NCBI RefSeq assembly: GCF_009811555.1
Contig: NZ_BLIN01000005.1
Span: 3,543,501 to 3,607,500, forward strand
Direction of reading: 5' to 3'
Length of the DNA stretch: 64,000 nucleotides
Origin: Streptomyces caniferus
Lineage (GTDB): Bacteria; Actinomycetota; Actinomycetes; Streptomycetales; Streptomycetaceae
In this document: positions 27,707-36,576 of the stretch, piece after piece
Layout: each line of letters begins with the position of its first letter
Numbering within the stretch: the first letter of the stretch is position 1
Made by a program: the position numbers and the translations under genes
Notes under the pieces: model-generated
Told to the model about the DNA's origin: nothing
The model's database searches: none
What the model saw: only the letters and a program-made list of their open reading frames with translations

Positions 27707-29347
27707 GTGAGCCACAGCGCGCGACCTGCCGGCCACAGCGAACGCGACGCCCTGCGGACGGCGGGCCCGGGGGCCGGGGACCCGCGACGGCGCCCCGTCG
27801 TCGCCGCCCTCATGCTCGCCATGGCGCTGGCCGCCCTCGACTCGACGATCATCGCCACCGCCATCCCCCAGATCGTCGGTGACCTCGGCGGCTTCGCGGT
27901 CTTCTCCTGGCTCTTCTCCGGCTATCTGCTGGCCGTCACCGTCACCCTGCCCGTCTACGGCAAGCTCTCCGACACCTTCGGCCGCAAGCCCATCCTGATC
28001 ACCGGCATCCTGCTCTTCCTCACCGGCTCACTGGCCTGCGCCGGCGCCTGGAACATGGCCTCGCTGATCGCCTTCCGCGTGGTCCAGGGCCTGGGCGGCG
28101 GCGCCCTCCAGGGCACCGTCCAGACCATCGCCGCCGACCTCTACCCGATGAAGGAACGCCCCAAGATCCAGGCCAGGCTCTCCAGCGTCTGGGCCACCTC
28201 GTCGGTCGCCGGACCCGCCCTGGGCGGACTGCTCGCCGCCTACGCCGACTGGCGGTGGATCTTCCTGGTCAATGTGCCGGTGGGGGCGGTGGCCCTCTGG
28301 CTGATCGTGCGGTACTTCTCCGAGCCGGCACGGGACCGGGAGGGCGACCGGGACCGCCGCCCCCGCGTCGACTGGCCCGGCGCGCTGGCGATCTTCGCCT
28401 GTGGCGGGCTGCTGCTGACCGCCCTGGTCCAGGGCGGTGTGGCCTGGTCCTGGAGCTCCCCGCCGTCGCTGCTGCTGTTCGCCGGCAGCGCGCTGTGCGC
28501 CGCGCTCACCGTCGTCATCGAACGCCGGGCCGCCGACCCGATCATCCCCGGCTGGGTCTGGCGCCGCCGCACCATCTCCGCCGTCAACCTCGCCCTCGGC
28601 GCCCTCGGCCTGATGATGGTCGCGCCGACCGTGTTCCTGCCCACCTACGCCCAGGCGGTACTGGGCCTGGGCCCGACGGCGGCCGGCTTCGTGCTCTCCG
28701 TCATGACCCTGAGCTGGCCGGTCTCGGCCGCCCTCAGCAGCCATGTCTACAACCGCCTCGGCATCCGCACCTGTGCGGCGGTCGGCATCGGCGCGGCCGC
28801 ACTGATCCTGCTCGCCTTCCCGCTGCTGCCCTACCCCGGCGCGGCCTGGCAGCCCGCCCTGATCATGCTGGCGCTGGGCGCGGCCCTCGGCCTCTTCCAG
28901 CTCCCGCTGATCATCGGCGTCCAGTCGTCGGTCGGCTATGCCGAGCGCGGCACCGCCACCGCCTCCATACTCTTCTGCCGCCAGGTCGGCCAGTCCCTGG
29001 GCGCCGCGCTCTTCGGCGCCCTCGCCAACGCCACCCTCAACGACCGCCTCGCCCACGCCCCTTCGGACATCCGCCCCGGCCTGCCCGGCGACCTCGACGG
29101 GGTCTCGCACACCCTCCAGCACCCCGGCGCCCTCACCGCCCACGCCACCGACTACCTGCGGCGCGCCGTCGACACCACGGTCGACCACGTCTACCTCGGC
29201 GCCGCCGCGGCCGCCGCGCTCGCACTGGCCGCACTGCTGCTGCTCGCGCCGCGACGCTTCCCGGTGCACACGGATGTCCGCGGTACGGGCGAGGGCGAGC
29301 GCACACCGGGCCCGGCGGGGCCGCCGGGGAAATCCGGCAGCCGCTGA
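27707..29347 (+). CDS. MFS drug exporter (DHA2, 14-helix)
   Basis: Proton-driven multidrug exporter of the DHA2 family (EmrB/QacA type), 546 residues with about 14 predicted helices. The helix-1 motif D1 is LAALDSTIIATAIPQIVGDLGG, and motif A is LPVYGKLSDTFGRKPILI. Helix 4 shows VVQGLGGGALQGTVQTI, and the helix-5 motif C is GPALGGLLA. GTG at 27707 is chosen because GGAGGGGGAAC precedes it; the open frame extends 200 bases upstream without homology. Its stop is two bases from the stop of the convergent gene at 29350, leaving no room for a terminator between them. Substrate unknown. Confidence 0.92.
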   Translation: MSHSARPAGHSERDALRTAGPGAGDPRRRPVVAALMLAMALAALDSTIIATAIPQIVGDLGGFAVFSWLFSGYLLAVTVTLPVYGKLSDTFGRKPILITGILLFLTGSLACAGAWNMASLIAFRVVQGLGGGALQGTVQTIAADLYPMKERPKIQARLSSVWATSSVAGPALGGLLAAYADWRWIFLVNVPVGAVALWLIVRYFSEPARDREGDRDRRPRVDWPGALAIFACGGLLLTALVQGGVAWSWSSPPSLLLFAGSALCAALTVVIERRAADPIIPGWVWRRRTISAVNLALGALGLMMVAPTVFLPTYAQAVLGLGPTAAGFVLSVMTLSWPVSAALSSHVYNRLGIRTCAAVGIGAAALILLAFPLLPYPGAAWQPALIMLALGAALGLFQLPLIIGVQSSVGYAERGTATASILFCRQVGQSLGAALFGALANATLNDRLAHAPSDIRPGLPGDLDGVSHTLQHPGALTAHATDYLRRAVDTTVDHVYLGAAAAAALALAALLLLAPRRFPVHTDVRGTGEGERTPGPAGPPGKSGSR

Positions 29348-29349
29348 GA

Positions 29350-30375
29350 TCAGGCGCCCGTGCCGCCGCCCCGGTGCACCGGCGTCTCCAGGGTGTCCTC
29401 CCCGTCGGACCCGGACCCGGAGCCGACGCCGGCGCCCTGGCCCACGCGCCCGTCGCCGTCCGGCGCCGTCCCGGTCTCCTCGTCGTCGCCCTCCGCCGCC
29501 GGCGCCTTCCCGGTGAGCGCCGCCAGACTGTTGCGGACGTGGGTCATATGGACGCGCACCTCTTCGCGCTCCGCGTCGTGTTCGCGCAGGATCCGCTCGG
29601 TGGCCCGCTCGATGCGCTCCACCTCCGCCAGGGCCTGGGCCAGCAGTCCGGCCGCGCGGTCCTCGCCGTCCTCCTGACGGTGCCGGGACGCCTCCTCCGC
29701 CTCCGCGTACTGCCGCCGGGCGTCGACGCGGAGGGCCTTCCCCCGGGCGTCCAGCTCCGCGACGCACCGGTCCGTCTCCTCCTCCAGCGCCGTGAGTTCC
29801 CGCCCGGCCGCCTCCCACTCCTCCGTCTGCCGCTTGTCCTGGTCGCTCAGCAGCTGCGCGGTGCGCCGGCGCACCTCCGCCAGCCCCTCGGCCGCCTCGC
29901 TCCGCAGCCGTTCGGCCTCCTCCGTCGCCACGGCGACCAGCTCCGTGGCCTCACCGCGCGCCGCCCGGTCCGTCCGCCGGGCCCGGGTGTCCGCCTCGGC
30001 CCGCACCGCGAAGGCCGCCCGCTCGGCCGCGTCCCGCACCTCGTCCGCATGGACGGCCGCCGCGTCACGCGACGCCCCGGCCGCCTCCTCCGCCTCGGTC
30101 CGCAGCCGCGCCGCCTCGGACTCCGCGGTCGTCAGGATCAACCGGGCCTCGCTGCCGAGCGACGCGTACGTCTGCGGCGGCTGCTGCGCCAGAAAGACGC
30201 GCAGCTCGGCGAGTTCGGCGTCCATCTCGTTGGACAGGACGGTGAGCCGTGCGGCCCGCTCCCAGCAGGAATCGCGGTCGACCGAGAGTCCCGTGACGCG
30301 GCGGTCCACATCCTCCGGCCGGTAGCCACGCCCTCGTACGGTCTCGAACCCGTGAGGCGAAACCGATGCACTCAT
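29350..30375 (-). CDS. Long coiled-coil protein (DivIVA/cellulose-binding-protein-like)
   Basis: A 341-residue cytoplasmic protein. An N-terminal segment (FETVRGRGYRPEDVDRRVTGLS) resembles the short DivIVA-like motif of Streptomyces cytoskeletal proteins. About 230 residues of heptad-rich coiled coil follow, dominated by Ala, Glu and Arg, and the tail is a disordered acidic Gly/Asp region. Streptomyces homologues are often labelled cellulose-binding protein, but no carbohydrate-binding module is visible here. Related proteins such as FilP and Scy act in the polar scaffold, so a role in cell polarity or filament structure is a plausible inference. ATG at 30375. Confidence 0.75.
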   Translation of the reverse strand: MSASVSPHGFETVRGRGYRPEDVDRRVTGLSVDRDSCWERAARLTVLSNEMDAELAELRVFLAQQPPQTYASLGSEARLILTTAESEAARLRTEAEEAAGASRDAAAVHADEVRDAAERAAFAVRAEADTRARRTDRAARGEATELVAVATEEAERLRSEAAEGLAEVRRRTAQLLSDQDKRQTEEWEAAGRELTALEEETDRCVAELDARGKALRVDARRQYAEAEEASRHRQEDGEDRAAGLLAQALAEVERIERATERILREHDAEREEVRVHMTHVRNSLAALTGKAPAAEGDDEETGTAPDGDGRVGQGAGVGSGSGSDGEDTLETPVHRGGGTGA

Positions 30376-30538
30376 CCCTCAAGCCCCTCTCCGCCGCGCA
30401 CAGCACGCGCGCGACCCGCAGCGTTCCGCTTCCATTCGCATGCTTCCGTGCCACACCGTGCGGTGGTACGCACGTGCCGGGGGCCGGGCCGAAGCCGCAT
30501 CATCGCGACACTCCACCCAACCCACCCACCAGGATGCG

Positions 30539-31630
30539 TTATTTATTGCCAGAAGTCGGAGTCCGATCATCTGCGCGCAACGCCTGGAACAGCCGCCGCG
30601 CCCCGGGTTCGTCCCACTGCAGCACCGACCCGACGCCGCTCACCATCACCCCGGGCCGCGTCACCGGCACCGTCGTCGCGCTCCCCTCGCCGCCGGCGAT
30701 CTGCTTCATCGACCAGCCCATATCCAGCACCCGCGCCATGTCCGTACCGTCGTCCACGGTCAGCGCCGCCAGCGAGGTGTCCAGCACCCGCTGCAGCCGG
30801 GTCGGATCGAGGAGGACGTCGGGGGAGGCCATCTCGTCGGCAACCGCACCGAGCAATTGCCGCTGGCGCTTCACCCGTCCGAGGTCACCCTCGGGGTCGG
30901 CGTACCGGGCCCGTACGTACGCCAGCGCCTGGGTGCCGTTCATCCGCCGGCAGCCCGCCGGGAAGTCCGCCCCCGACCGCTCGTCCCGCAGCGGCTTGTC
31001 CAGACACAGCCGCACGCCGTCCAGCGCGTCCACGACCTGCACGAAGCCCAGGAAGTTCACCTCGGCGTAGTGGTCGATCCGCAGCCCGGTCGCCTGCTCC
31101 ACCGTTCGGGTGAGCAGCTGCGGCCCGCCGTCCGCGAAGGCCTCGTTGATCTTCCGGCTGCCGTGGCCGGGTATCGGGACGTAGCTGTCGCGCGGCAGGC
31201 TGACCAGCGACGGTCCGTGATCGCCGTAGTGCAGCACCATGATGGTGTCGGTGTTGCGCACGTCGTTGTTGCCGACGTGCAGGTCCCGGCGCTGCTGCGG
31301 GGTCAGCGCGGTACGGCTGTCCGAGCCGATCAGCAGCCAGTTCGTGCCCCTGCCCGCGGACGGCCGCCCCGGGTAGTCGCCCAGCGCGTCCATGTGCCGC
31401 AGCTGCCGCCCCGCCGAGATGTAGAGCCAGGCAGCGACCGCGACCACCGCCACGACCAGCACCAGCAGCGTCACCAGGAACCAGACGAGCCATGCCCAGC
31501 GCCGCCGGGGCGGGCCCGGGCCGCGCAGCGACCCGGCCGCCCGCCGCCCGTGCCACCAGCGCGCCCGCCGCGCCCGGTACGCAGTCGTCGACGGCGACGA
31601 CTGCGACAACGGGGGTATCAGACGGCCCAT
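30539..31630 (-). CDS. LytR-CpsA-Psr (LCP) family protein
   Basis: Membrane-anchored phosphotransferase that attaches secondary wall polymers (teichoic acids, arabinogalactan-type glycans) to peptidoglycan. The 363-residue protein has a basic proline-rich cytoplasmic tail and one membrane helix at about residues 47-70. The LCP domain follows with LLIGSDSRTALTPQQRRDL, NTDTIMVLHYGDHGPSLVSLPRDSYVPIPGHG and KINEAFADGG, the lipid-phosphate-binding Arg and Asp residues of the family. A C-terminal RYADPEGDLGRVKRQRQLL completes the fold. The stop is TAA. It lies downstream of the toxin/immunity-type operon but is separated from it by a terminator. Confidence 0.92.
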   Translation of the reverse strand: MGRLIPPLSQSSPSTTAYRARRARWWHGRRAAGSLRGPGPPRRRWAWLVWFLVTLLVLVVAVVAVAAWLYISAGRQLRHMDALGDYPGRPSAGRGTNWLLIGSDSRTALTPQQRRDLHVGNNDVRNTDTIMVLHYGDHGPSLVSLPRDSYVPIPGHGSRKINEAFADGGPQLLTRTVEQATGLRIDHYAEVNFLGFVQVVDALDGVRLCLDKPLRDERSGADFPAGCRRMNGTQALAYVRARYADPEGDLGRVKRQRQLLGAVADEMASPDVLLDPTRLQRVLDTSLAALTVDDGTDMARVLDMGWSMKQIAGGEGSATTVPVTRPGVMVSGVGSVLQWDEPGARRLFQALRADDRTPTSGNK

Positions 31631-31689
31631 ATAGGCATGGTCGGGGCACCCGCCCCGTCCCGCAGCTCGAACACCCCGGCCGGCGGCTA

Positions 31690-31717
31690 CAACCGGGCCC
31701 TTTGACGGGCCCGGTTG
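31690..31717. terminator. Terminator of the SUKH-4 operon
   Basis: CAACCGGGCCC pairs perfectly with GGGCCCGGTTG around a 6-base loop, 17 bases beyond the stop at 31734 on the minus strand. Confidence 0.8.
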
Positions 31718-31733
31718 CGCTGTGCCGCCGCTC

Positions 31734-34694
31734 CTACAGCAGCCCGTCCCACATCTGCTCCAGCAGCACCGACCACCAGGTCTCCGGCGAACCCAGCGCC
31801 GGCGGATCCAGCGCGACCAGCTGCGCCTGGAAGTCGACGGTCCAGCGGCCCGCCTGCTCGGGAGTCAGCCCGTAGCGCAGCCGCCACATCCGCCCCAGCA
31901 TCGCCAGACAGCGCGTGAACTCCGGCAGACCGGAGTTCACGAACTGCGGCGTCGCGGGCGCACCGCCCGGCCCGGCCTCCATCGGCACCGCCACGATGTG
32001 CGCGGTCCCGTACTGCACACACAGCTGACGGCCGAAGTCGTTGCCCATCACCAGGTACGACCCGGCGTCCGAGGCGGGCTGCACCATGCGCTCCGCCGCG
32101 AGCTCCGCCAGCGTCGGCACCGGACGGCCCGGCTGGGCCTGCGCCCAGAAGAACGGCCCGAAGTCGACCGGCAGCCCGGACCACACCAGCATCTGCGCCA
32201 CCACATCGGGCACCCCGTGCCGGGAGACCGCCCGCTGATCGAAGCGGAAGATCCCCTGCGGCCCGAACGACTGCTCCAGCTCCTGCCCGATCACCTGCGG
32301 CGGCACCGGGGGCACCGGCTGTACCTGCGAGGGATGCGGCAACGGGGCCCGCACCGGCGCCGGCCGCGCCGGACCGTCCGCGACCTGGTGCAGCTCGCCC
32401 TGATGCTCGACGAGGTGCCGTACGCCCTGCTGGCGCGAGGCGTGGTCCCTGCCGTACGCGGCGGTGTGGCTGATCCGCACCTGCGGCCAGTTGTCCCGGA
32501 TCATCCGGGCGCAGTAGCCGCCCGGCAGATCACAGCACTCCAGCTCCGTGTGCAGCTCCAGCACCTGCTGCGGGGGGATGTTCATCCCGCGCAGCTCGTG
32601 CAGCAGCTGCCACTCCGGATGCGGGGTACCGGGCGCCGAACGACGCACGATCTTCTGCTCGGAACCGTCCGGCGCGCGGTAGCTGAGGACGGCCATGTAG
32701 CCCGGGCCGACGGTCGGCTGACCGCTGGGCGTCTGCGGATAGCCGTACGCACCGCCGCCGGGAGCCTGGCCGCCGGGGCCCTGAGCGGCGGGCGGTCCGG
32801 GCGGGGCGGCCTGAGCGGGCGGGGGCGGGACGCCGGGCCCGGCCGAGGGCGGGACGCCGGGAGCACCCGGAGCACCGGGGCCGCCCGGCCCGCCGCCGGG
32901 CAGGGCCGCGCCACCGGCGAGCATCGTCGCCGCGGCATGCACCCCACCGGTACCGCCCGCGGCGGGCGGGGCGGGCGGTGCGGCGGGGGGCCCGGGCGGA
33001 CCGTCCTGGCCGCCGGAACCCCGGCCGCCCGCGGACGCGGCGGGCCTGCCGGGCGGGCCGGGAGGCTTGGGAGCGCCGGGCGGACCGGGCGGCTTGGGCG
33101 CACCGGGCGGGCCGGGGGGCGCGGGCGGCGCCACGCCGGGGCCGCCGGCAGCGCCGCCGGGCCCGCCCGCGAGGCCGGCCTGCAGGGACGCGCCGTCGGC
33201 GAGCATCGTCGCCGCGGCATGCACCCCACCGGAGCCGGGGCCACCGGCACCGGGGCCACCGGCATCGGGGCCACCGGCATCGGGGCCACCGGCATCGGCG
33301 GAACCCGAGGCACCGGCCCCGTCGGCGCCACCGGCCGCACCCGTCCCGCCCGGCCCGTCCACCGCGCTGAGATCCAGATCCGCCGCATCCAGCTGCGAGA
33401 CCATCTGCGTCGGCACATAGCCACCGGCCGGGACACCGGGCGCACCGGGGCCGGACACCGCGGGCCCGCCGGGCGGGCGCTCCTCGCCCCTGCCCGCATC
33501 GGTCCGGGCGCCCTGCGCCGGTGCACCGTCACGGCCCGCGCCGGGCGGACCGGGCACCCCGGGAGGCGGCGGCGGGCCCGCGGCGGCGTTGCCGGGCAGC
33601 GCCGAACCGTCGGCCAGCATCGTCGCCGCGGCATGCACCCCACCGCCCACGGGCGGTGCGGGCGGCGGCATCCCGGGACCGGGGACGCCCGGTCCGCCCG
33701 CGGCGGGCGCACCGGCACCCGGCGGCGGCGGTACGTCGGCGACCGGCGGCCCGGACGGCGGCGGCAGTTCCGACAGGCCCGCGGCGGCGGGCGGCGCGGG
33801 AGGCATCGGCGGCGGCAGCGGAACGCCGGCCGGCCCGCCGGCCGGGCGCGCCTGCCCCGCCCCGGGCCCGGCCTCGTCCGGCAGCTCCAGCGCGGGCGCC
33901 ACCTGCGTACGCGGCAACTGACTGCCGCCCTGCAGCAGTTCGGTCTTGGCCTCCGGCCGGACACGCGGCGTCGGCGGGTCCTCGCCCTCCTCGTCGAAAC
34001 CGGCCAGCGGCGGCGCGAAGACCGTCGCGGGCAGCCCCACCGAGCGGTCGTCGCCCCCCGCCCCCGCGGTGGTGTCCGTCCCGGTCCACGGCGTCGGCTC
34101 GCCGGACGCGCCGGGGCCCGCGGCCGGCTCCTCACCGGCGTGGGCGGCCGGGCCGTCGGTGCCGTTCACACTCACCTCGGCCCAGGCGTCCGAGGCCGAC
34201 GGCGCGGCACCGGACGCGGGCGCGGCCGCCGGCGAAGCCACCGGGGCGGCGCCCGCAGCGCCCACAGAACCCGCAGAGCCCTCGGCCCCCGCGCTCCCGG
34301 CCCCCCGCCGGCCCTGTCCGCCGATCGTGTCCGCCGCCTCCTGCAGCCACTCCGGCGGCGTCAGCAGGAACGACGTGGCCTCCAAGTCGATCCGCTGCGG
34401 CGGCGCCTCGGCCGCGCCGTATCCGCCGTCCGCGGGAGCGCCGTACTCCTCCTCGTAACGCCGGATCACCTCACCCACCGGCAGCCCCGGCCACAGCGTC
34501 GTCTCCCCGCTGTCCCGCGCGATCACCAGCCGGGCCCGGCCGGAGTCCGTCGACGGGCCCCCTTCCCGGTCCTCGGCCCAGGCCACGAAGCCCAGATCGA
34601 ACTCCCGCACCCGCACCTCACGATGCAGCGGCGCCGGCACGTCACCGTTCACCCACCGCTCCGCGCGCTCCTGCGCCTGCGCGAACGTCACCAC
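31734..34694 (-). CDS. Giant Imm35-like / deaminase-like / SUKH-4 fusion protein
   Basis: A 986-residue multidomain protein. Residues 1-85 resemble the YrhB/Imm35 immunity fold (TFAQAQERAERWVNGDV, then LVIARDSGETTLWPGLPVGEVIRRYEEEYG). About 570 residues of Gly/Pro/Ala-rich linker follow, carrying three copies of VHAAATMLA-x-G near residues 351, 487 and 583. Residues about 660-770 look like a YwqJ/XOO_2897-type nucleic-acid deaminase, with HTELECC and PGGYC as candidate zinc-site motifs. Residues about 813-986 match SUKH-4 (FRFDQRAVSRHGVP, then GSYLVMGNDFGRQLCV and ESPETWWS-like end). It is cotranscribed with the WHH-SUKH gene 5 bases upstream. No signal peptide is present. Whether it is toxin, antitoxin or both is not decidable from sequence. 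Confidence 0.75.
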   Translation of the reverse strand: MVTFAQAQERAERWVNGDVPAPLHREVRVREFDLGFVAWAEDREGGPSTDSGRARLVIARDSGETTLWPGLPVGEVIRRYEEEYGAPADGGYGAAEAPPQRIDLEATSFLLTPPEWLQEAADTIGGQGRRGAGSAGAEGSAGSVGAAGAAPVASPAAAPASGAAPSASDAWAEVSVNGTDGPAAHAGEEPAAGPGASGEPTPWTGTDTTAGAGGDDRSVGLPATVFAPPLAGFDEEGEDPPTPRVRPEAKTELLQGGSQLPRTQVAPALELPDEAGPGAGQARPAGGPAGVPLPPPMPPAPPAAAGLSELPPPSGPPVADVPPPPGAGAPAAGGPGVPGPGMPPPAPPVGGGVHAAATMLADGSALPGNAAAGPPPPPGVPGPPGAGRDGAPAQGARTDAGRGEERPPGGPAVSGPGAPGVPAGGYVPTQMVSQLDAADLDLSAVDGPGGTGAAGGADGAGASGSADAGGPDAGGPDAGGPGAGGPGSGGVHAAATMLADGASLQAGLAGGPGGAAGGPGVAPPAPPGPPGAPKPPGPPGAPKPPGPPGRPAASAGGRGSGGQDGPPGPPAAPPAPPAAGGTGGVHAAATMLAGGAALPGGGPGGPGAPGAPGVPPSAGPGVPPPPAQAAPPGPPAAQGPGGQAPGGGAYGYPQTPSGQPTVGPGYMAVLSYRAPDGSEQKIVRRSAPGTPHPEWQLLHELRGMNIPPQQVLELHTELECCDLPGGYCARMIRDNWPQVRISHTAAYGRDHASRQQGVRHLVEHQGELHQVADGPARPAPVRAPLPHPSQVQPVPPVPPQVIGQELEQSFGPQGIFRFDQRAVSRHGVPDVVAQMLVWSGLPVDFGPFFWAQAQPGRPVPTLAELAAERMVQPASDAGSYLVMGNDFGRQLCVQYGTAHIVAVPMEAGPGGAPATPQFVNSGLPEFTRCLAMLGRMWRLRYGLTPEQAGRWTVDFQAQLVALDPPALGSPETWWSVLLEQMWDGLL
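32918..33640 (-). repeat. Three near-identical VHAAATMLA-encoding repeats
   Basis: Copies near 32918-32943, 33194-33223 and 33604-33638 share a core of more than 25 identical bases (starting AGCATCGTCGCCGCGGC on the plus strand) inside the low-complexity linker of the SUKH-4 fusion gene. The flanking linker has diverged. Confidence 0.85.
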
Positions 34695-34699
34695 CGTGC

Positions 34700-35707
34700 T
34701 CAGCCCCCCACCGCAACCGCGTACGCAAAACCGCCGTCGACCATCAGGTTCGCCACGGTGTCCAGCTCCGGCGGATTGCCCGCCAGCCGCTGCAGAAAGT
34801 CATCGAAGTCCGCACCACACGGCAACAGCAGCCGCTCCACCCGCTCCTGCACCGTCCACCCGTCCTGGTCCCGCGCATCGTCGTACGGACAGAACCACAC
34901 CGAACCGAGCGCCTCGCCGCGCACCTTCACCGCGACCACACCGCCCTGTACGAACGCCACGCCCAGGTAGTCCTTGGTGAAGTGGTCCCGCAGACACTTG
35001 TTCACGTAGATCAGGTCGTTGACCGCCGCGTCATCGCGCACCGTGAAGAACGGCTGGTCGACCAGCAGCCCCAACTCCGCGTCCAGCGCCGCGCCCACCG
35101 GGGCACAGCCGCCCGCGGCCTTGAGGAACGACCGGTAGGCACCCGGCAGCCGATAGCCCAGCGCCTCCTCGGCCTGCGCCACCTGCTCCTCACCCACCGA
35201 CAGATCCCGGTGCGGCAGCCCGAAGTGCGCCGGCCGGGTCTCCTGCAGCGGCCGGGTACCGCGCCGGTCGTGCGCCACCGCGGCCGTCGCCAGCCCGCCG
35301 TGATGGCGCAACAGCGCCTTCACCTCGACCGGGATCAGCTCCATCCGCCGGGTACCGGCCACGTGATGCCAGGTCCAGCCGTGCGGCGTCGCCACGGCCG
35401 GCACATCTATCCACAGCTCGTGCCCCTGCGCGTGCAGGGCCGCGTTCGCCGACACATAGTCCGTCAGCCGCAGCTCGTCGACGCCGAAGCCCTCGGGCGG
35501 CTCGGCGATCTCCGCGGCGGCGCGCGCATACGGCGAGAACTCCGGGAAACCGCGGGCGTCCATCCGCACTCCGGCGGGGTACCGCGTGGCGCGGACCGGG
35601 TCCGGAAAATGCACGACCTGTCCGGCATAGGCCGCATTCGGTGGGGCGGTGTCCCCCGCCACCTGGGGGCCGGGGTGTGCCCCCAGCCCTTGCCGACCTG
35701 TCGTCAT
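34700..35707 (-). CDS. WHH-type nuclease-like domain fused to SUKH (SMI1/KNR4)
   Basis: A 335-residue protein. Its N-terminal half ends in WTWHHVAGTRRMELIPVE, then LLRHHGG (residues about 111-138), the pattern of the Tox-WHH class of HNH/Endo VII nuclease toxins. From about residue 168 the sequence becomes a SUKH/SMI1-KNR4 domain (EEALGYRLPGAYRSFLKAAGG, then FFTVRDDAAVNDLIYVN). SUKH domains are mostly immunity proteins, so a nuclease and its likely inhibitor are on one chain. There is no signal peptide. ATG at 35707. The giant SUKH-4 gene follows after 5 bases; a divergent unit with a YwqJ deaminase starts 321 bases away. Confidence 0.75.
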   Translation of the reverse strand: MTTGRQGLGAHPGPQVAGDTAPPNAAYAGQVVHFPDPVRATRYPAGVRMDARGFPEFSPYARAAAEIAEPPEGFGVDELRLTDYVSANAALHAQGHELWIDVPAVATPHGWTWHHVAGTRRMELIPVEVKALLRHHGGLATAAVAHDRRGTRPLQETRPAHFGLPHRDLSVGEEQVAQAEEALGYRLPGAYRSFLKAAGGCAPVGAALDAELGLLVDQPFFTVRDDAAVNDLIYVNKCLRDHFTKDYLGVAFVQGGVVAVKVRGEALGSVWFCPYDDARDQDGWTVQERVERLLLPCGADFDDFLQRLAGNPPELDTVANLMVDGGFAYAVAVGG

Positions 35708-36028
35708 CGCGGTTGCCCCCTGGCTGAAGCTGGCTTTGGGGCACAGCCTATGCCGTACCGCAACACCCGCCCCCGCCCGCCTGCCCCCACACGTCAGCCC
35801 CGCGACACACCGGCGTCACCCGCCGCCACACCACCCCCGAGCCCCCCGCGCACCACCCCGCCCACCAGCCGCGTTCCACCCCGGCCGACGCCCCGTCAGC
35901 TCACCGTGACATCGCCGACAGGCCGCCCGACTACCGCAACACCCAGCACATTTGGCAGGCTGACCCTCCCCCACCTTCGGTGGGGGGACCCCCAGTACAA
36001 CGGGGATTCGGGGAGGGAAAGCACCACC
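35708..36028. other. Divergent promoter region of the toxin/immunity-type island
   Basis: 321 bases without a supportable gene. The minus-strand operon (35707 down) and plus-strand operon (36029 up) start at its ends. It contains the palindromic element at 35964-35994. No clear promoter hexamers were identified. Confidence 0.55.
35964..35994. repeat. Streptomyces-type GGGGGACCCCC palindromic element
   Basis: TCCCCCACC, a TTC loop and GGTGGGGG are followed by GACCCCCA. The same end sequence occurs in a second palindrome inside the symporter gene at 61479-61522. This is a common short dispersed hairpin in Streptomyces genomes. Confidence 0.75.
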
Positions 36029-36568
36029 ATGAGCACCACTGCACGCCACCACAACTCAGCCGTCGGCGATCCCCGCACCGCCGCCGGCGACCCTCGCATC
36101 GGCTGGAGCGGCACCGCCGACGCCCATCGCGCGCCCGCCCTCCACCACCGCCGCGACGGCATCCTCCCCACCATCGGTGCCGCCTTGTCCGTACGCGGAC
36201 AAACCCTCACCTGCACCGCGAGCAAGGCGGAACAGCCCCCCGTCCTCCACCCGCTCGTCCAGGACTTCCTCGACACCCTCACCACCGCACAGCGCGAACG
36301 TTTCACCGGACGCTGCCCCGAGGCCGTCCTGCTCTCCCGCCACCTCACCGCCGTCGAGGGCAACCGCGGCAAACGCGCCTCCCGCAAGCCCCTCACCAAT
36401 GGCGAAGCCCGCCGCTCCCTGAAACACTCCAAGATCACCGCACGCCATATCCGCGAGGACGGCGACCCCCAGCACGGCAGCTACGCCCCGCCCTGCCGCT
36501 CCTGCGACGCGCTCCTCGCCCACTTCGGCGTCATGCCCATCAGCGGCCCCACGCCCACAGGAAGCTGA
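36029..36568 (+). CDS. YwqJ-related putative deaminase
   Basis: A 179-residue protein of the YwqJ-type deaminase group, seen as toxin modules in polymorphic toxin systems. The zinc-site signatures of the cytidine-deaminase-like fold are both present: CPE at residues 96-98 (in RFTGRCPEAVLLSRHL) and PPCRSC at residues 154-159. Between them is the conserved stretch RRSLKHSKITARHIREDGD. It is a stand-alone domain without export signal, unlike classical secreted toxins. GGGAGGG precedes ATG at 36029. A SUKH-3 gene follows after 8 bases, the expected immunity partner. Confidence 0.8.
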   Translation: MSTTARHHNSAVGDPRTAAGDPRIGWSGTADAHRAPALHHRRDGILPTIGAALSVRGQTLTCTASKAEQPPVLHPLVQDFLDTLTTAQRERFTGRCPEAVLLSRHLTAVEGNRGKRASRKPLTNGEARRSLKHSKITARHIREDGDPQHGSYAPPCRSCDALLAHFGVMPISGPTPTGS

Positions 36569-36576
36569 CCGCCACC

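Noticed and set aside
31722..34970. 1082-residue plus-strand open frame
   Set aside because: Antisense of the SUKH-4 fusion gene; Arg/Gly-rich with no domain.
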